Shown: positions 61,931-64,000 of the stretch, one piece after another
Layout: every line of letters starts with the position of its first letter
How positions within the stretch are numbered: the first letter of the stretch is position 1
NCBI GenBank assembly: GCA_930367205.1
Contig: OV884014.1
Coordinates: 73,263,104 to 73,327,103, forward strand
Length of the DNA stretch: 64,000 nucleotides
From: Acanthosoma haemorrhoidale
Lineage: Eukaryota; Arthropoda; Insecta; Hemiptera; Acanthosomatidae
Direction: 5' to 3'
Made by a program: the position numbers and the translations under genes
Notes under the pieces: model-generated
The model's input: the letters and a program-made list of their open reading frames with translations, nothing else
Databases searched by the model: none
What the model was told of the DNA's origin: nothing

Positions 61931-64000
61931 TGAATTGGTTTGTAGGTTAGTCGTAAGATAGTTTTAGGTTCGTCTTCTATATAATACGAAGGTAAGCCCT
62001 ATCATCTGGTCCCTTTGTATTGTTTAAAGTTGTTGGTTATTACAAAAGCTGCTTAAAATGCATAGGATGCAATAAAAGGAATCCTCTTCGGCTCCATTTA
62101 TATTATTTGTAAATATTTTTTTTCAATAAAATTATAATAAATCGGGGTTAAGGAAGAAAAGCTCTCTCTTTCTCTTCTTCTTTGGTCCTTTGGCCGTAAG
62201 GCTGAAGTGATTCAGTCCGACAATTGCTGCACGGCAGGTCTAATTCACTGGGATTGGATTTGGAGTCCACCTTCTACATTGAAGATTCACGTATTCATCT
62301 ATTCTCCAGGGAAAGTATTGTATGAATTTGCACTTAATTATTGTTTATGAACATTTATAGTTTTACTATACACAAATGTATAGCTTAGTGTATACTATTG
62401 AACCAGGCAACCATCCAGGAATATAAGTATATATTATCAACTAATTAAAATTAGATTTGGCAAGTATGCAATCTATAATTGACTCTTAGATCAGGGAATA
62501 TCACTACTGATAAATCCCTTCAAGCGCTCTGAAACAGAAATGCTTCATCAAAACGACTGGCCAAACAGAGCTATTTCTTCGGATAATTATTTCGGAATAG
62601 GTGCGTCAATATATAATAATTACCTGATACGTTTTTGGTGTATTTGTGTTGACCTGTACTCTTCACCAAATTCATTGTGAGGTCTCTAACACGCATGTCC
62701 TAATTTTTAAGAGCCACTCCTTTCTTCTATTGATCACTGTCTCCACGTTTTATGCTCCGAATGTCGGTCCGACTGTTTAGCATCTATGAAGAACGCCGGC
62801 ATTTTCCGTGACCACACGGAGCAGGGCCGTTGGGATTAGGGTGGAGGATATATTAGTATCATTTTTTTAGCTCCTTCAATTGTTTCTCTAACAACAGAGT
62901 TTGTTGTTAGGAAATCCCATAAATTATCCTTCAGAAACACATTTCTAAGGCTAGGAGTTTATTGGTGCTTGTTCCTTTCACCTAACTCATTGCTGTGTCT
63001 GGTCAGCGAGGATCAGTGTTTCTATGTCACGGTGTTCCGAGGGTCTCAATTAGTAGTTGTAGACAAAGCATTCATTAATTATTTATTAACCATTATTTGA
63101 GTTATTTACTATTATAGAATATTATCTTCCCTATTGCACAGGTAATTATAAAAAAAAAAATATGACAGCCATGTTAAGACTTTGATATCTTAGATTTTAG
63201 GATGCGTGTCGAATAATATTGTGATAATAAGATATAACATTGTAAAGATTTATAAAATAAAACATTTTTTTTGAAGAGATATACACAGGTAAAGACGAAA
63301 TTTGAGTTTAAATTGGGTAAAATAAAACTATTAAAACAAGGGAGTGACAAGTATTTTTTAAAAGTAACCCAGCGAATTGCTTTGTGAATAAATACTTTAA
63401 TTAATGCAAACATTTCTTTAAAGATCTATTTGGACTTTTCCAGTATCGCTTTTAGTTTGAAGAACCTGTTTACAACTATAGTTTCTTTCCAGTTCACATC
63501 GTGCAGTTTGATTTTTCTACTAGACTTTTGTCAACTATCTTAATTATAAGAAGTATAAAGGTTTTTTTATTTACCCTCCTGTATTTTTTTTCTTTATTTC
63601 AGTATTTCCTTCGTATTACAACTTAACAGCATTTGGAATAAACTTAATATTGTCTAAATAGTTTTTATTATTACAAATAATATCAGTTTTTCATTTATTA
63701 ACTTTGAGTAATTCTTCATCATTTATTATTCTCGCTTCCGTCCTGTATTTTACTTTTTTTGAATAGATTTTTTAAATAGTAATTGTACCTCATACTTTTG
63801 TATCATATTTTCTTATTATTTAGTTTCACTTATTTTCTCTTGCTAATATTCAAATCATTATTTTTTCGAATACTTTATTACGAACGAATGTTATGCTATT
63901 TTTTCTCAAAGCAGTCTGGAATTCTGAGTCGGTTCTCGCTCACCTTTCCTCTGGGGTGATCTGTAGGAACCTCTTTGGAAATTTACTCACTCCTGCCCTC
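61930..64000. other. Non-coding DNA, no gene recognised
   Basis: No gene was recognised. The first 200 bp may be the 3' UTR of the preceding Jockey copy, since A-rich stretches occur near 62120. The rest is A+T-rich without named elements. Confidence 0.4.

Overview
The window reads as non-coding and repeat-rich DNA from an arthropod, most likely an insect nuclear genome. The reasons are the A+T-rich background, the lack of long ORFs, scattered 5'-truncated Jockey- and I-like non-LTR retrotransposon pieces, tRNA-derived SINE fragments and a large minisatellite. The retroelement families would fit a hemipteran, but no sequence here fixes the order or species. There are no rRNA genes, intact tRNA genes, CRISPR arrays or bacterial operons.

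Layout. 1-5200 is quiet, except for a cluster of cAMP-response-element-like sites at 1486-1588. 5850-7400 holds a decayed Jockey-type reverse transcriptase on the + strand. 11.9-13.7 kb holds two more scraps of the same kind, including its 3' tail. 14-35 kb is almost empty of genes: it holds small repeats, hairpins, a tRNA-like SINE head (19.3 kb) and a GC-rich G-quadruplex/hairpin patch (24.75 kb) next to a possible tiny minus-strand first exon. 35.1-35.95 kb is another Jockey 3' end. 36.1-37.05 kb is a composite of repeats, including one copy of a hairpin motif that recurs at 44.2 and 48.5 kb. 38.5 kb carries a short ORF with strongly coding-like codons. 39.16-40.20 kb is a clean 5'-truncated I-like retrotransposon with an intact RNase H frame and a 9-bp target-site duplication. 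45.5-45.96 kb is a further Jockey tail. 49.3-50.1 kb has a GC-rich unrecognised block and a 200-bp insertion between 23-bp direct repeats. 51.46-53.94 kb is a 21/22-bp minisatellite organised into 577-bp higher-order repeats. 55.3-56.4 kb holds the best host-gene evidence: a minus-strand coding exon with both splice sites, and a possible plus-strand exon. 58.8 kb is a SINE head, 60.3 kb a long foldback and 60.66-61.93 kb another decayed Jockey element.

The host exons are few, short and far apart, so the window probably lies in introns or intergenic space around large-intron genes. The retrotransposon pieces are unrelated to the host exons. The pieces near 7, 13 and 45 kb belong to one 3'-end family. 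No gene symbol could be assigned to any host exon.
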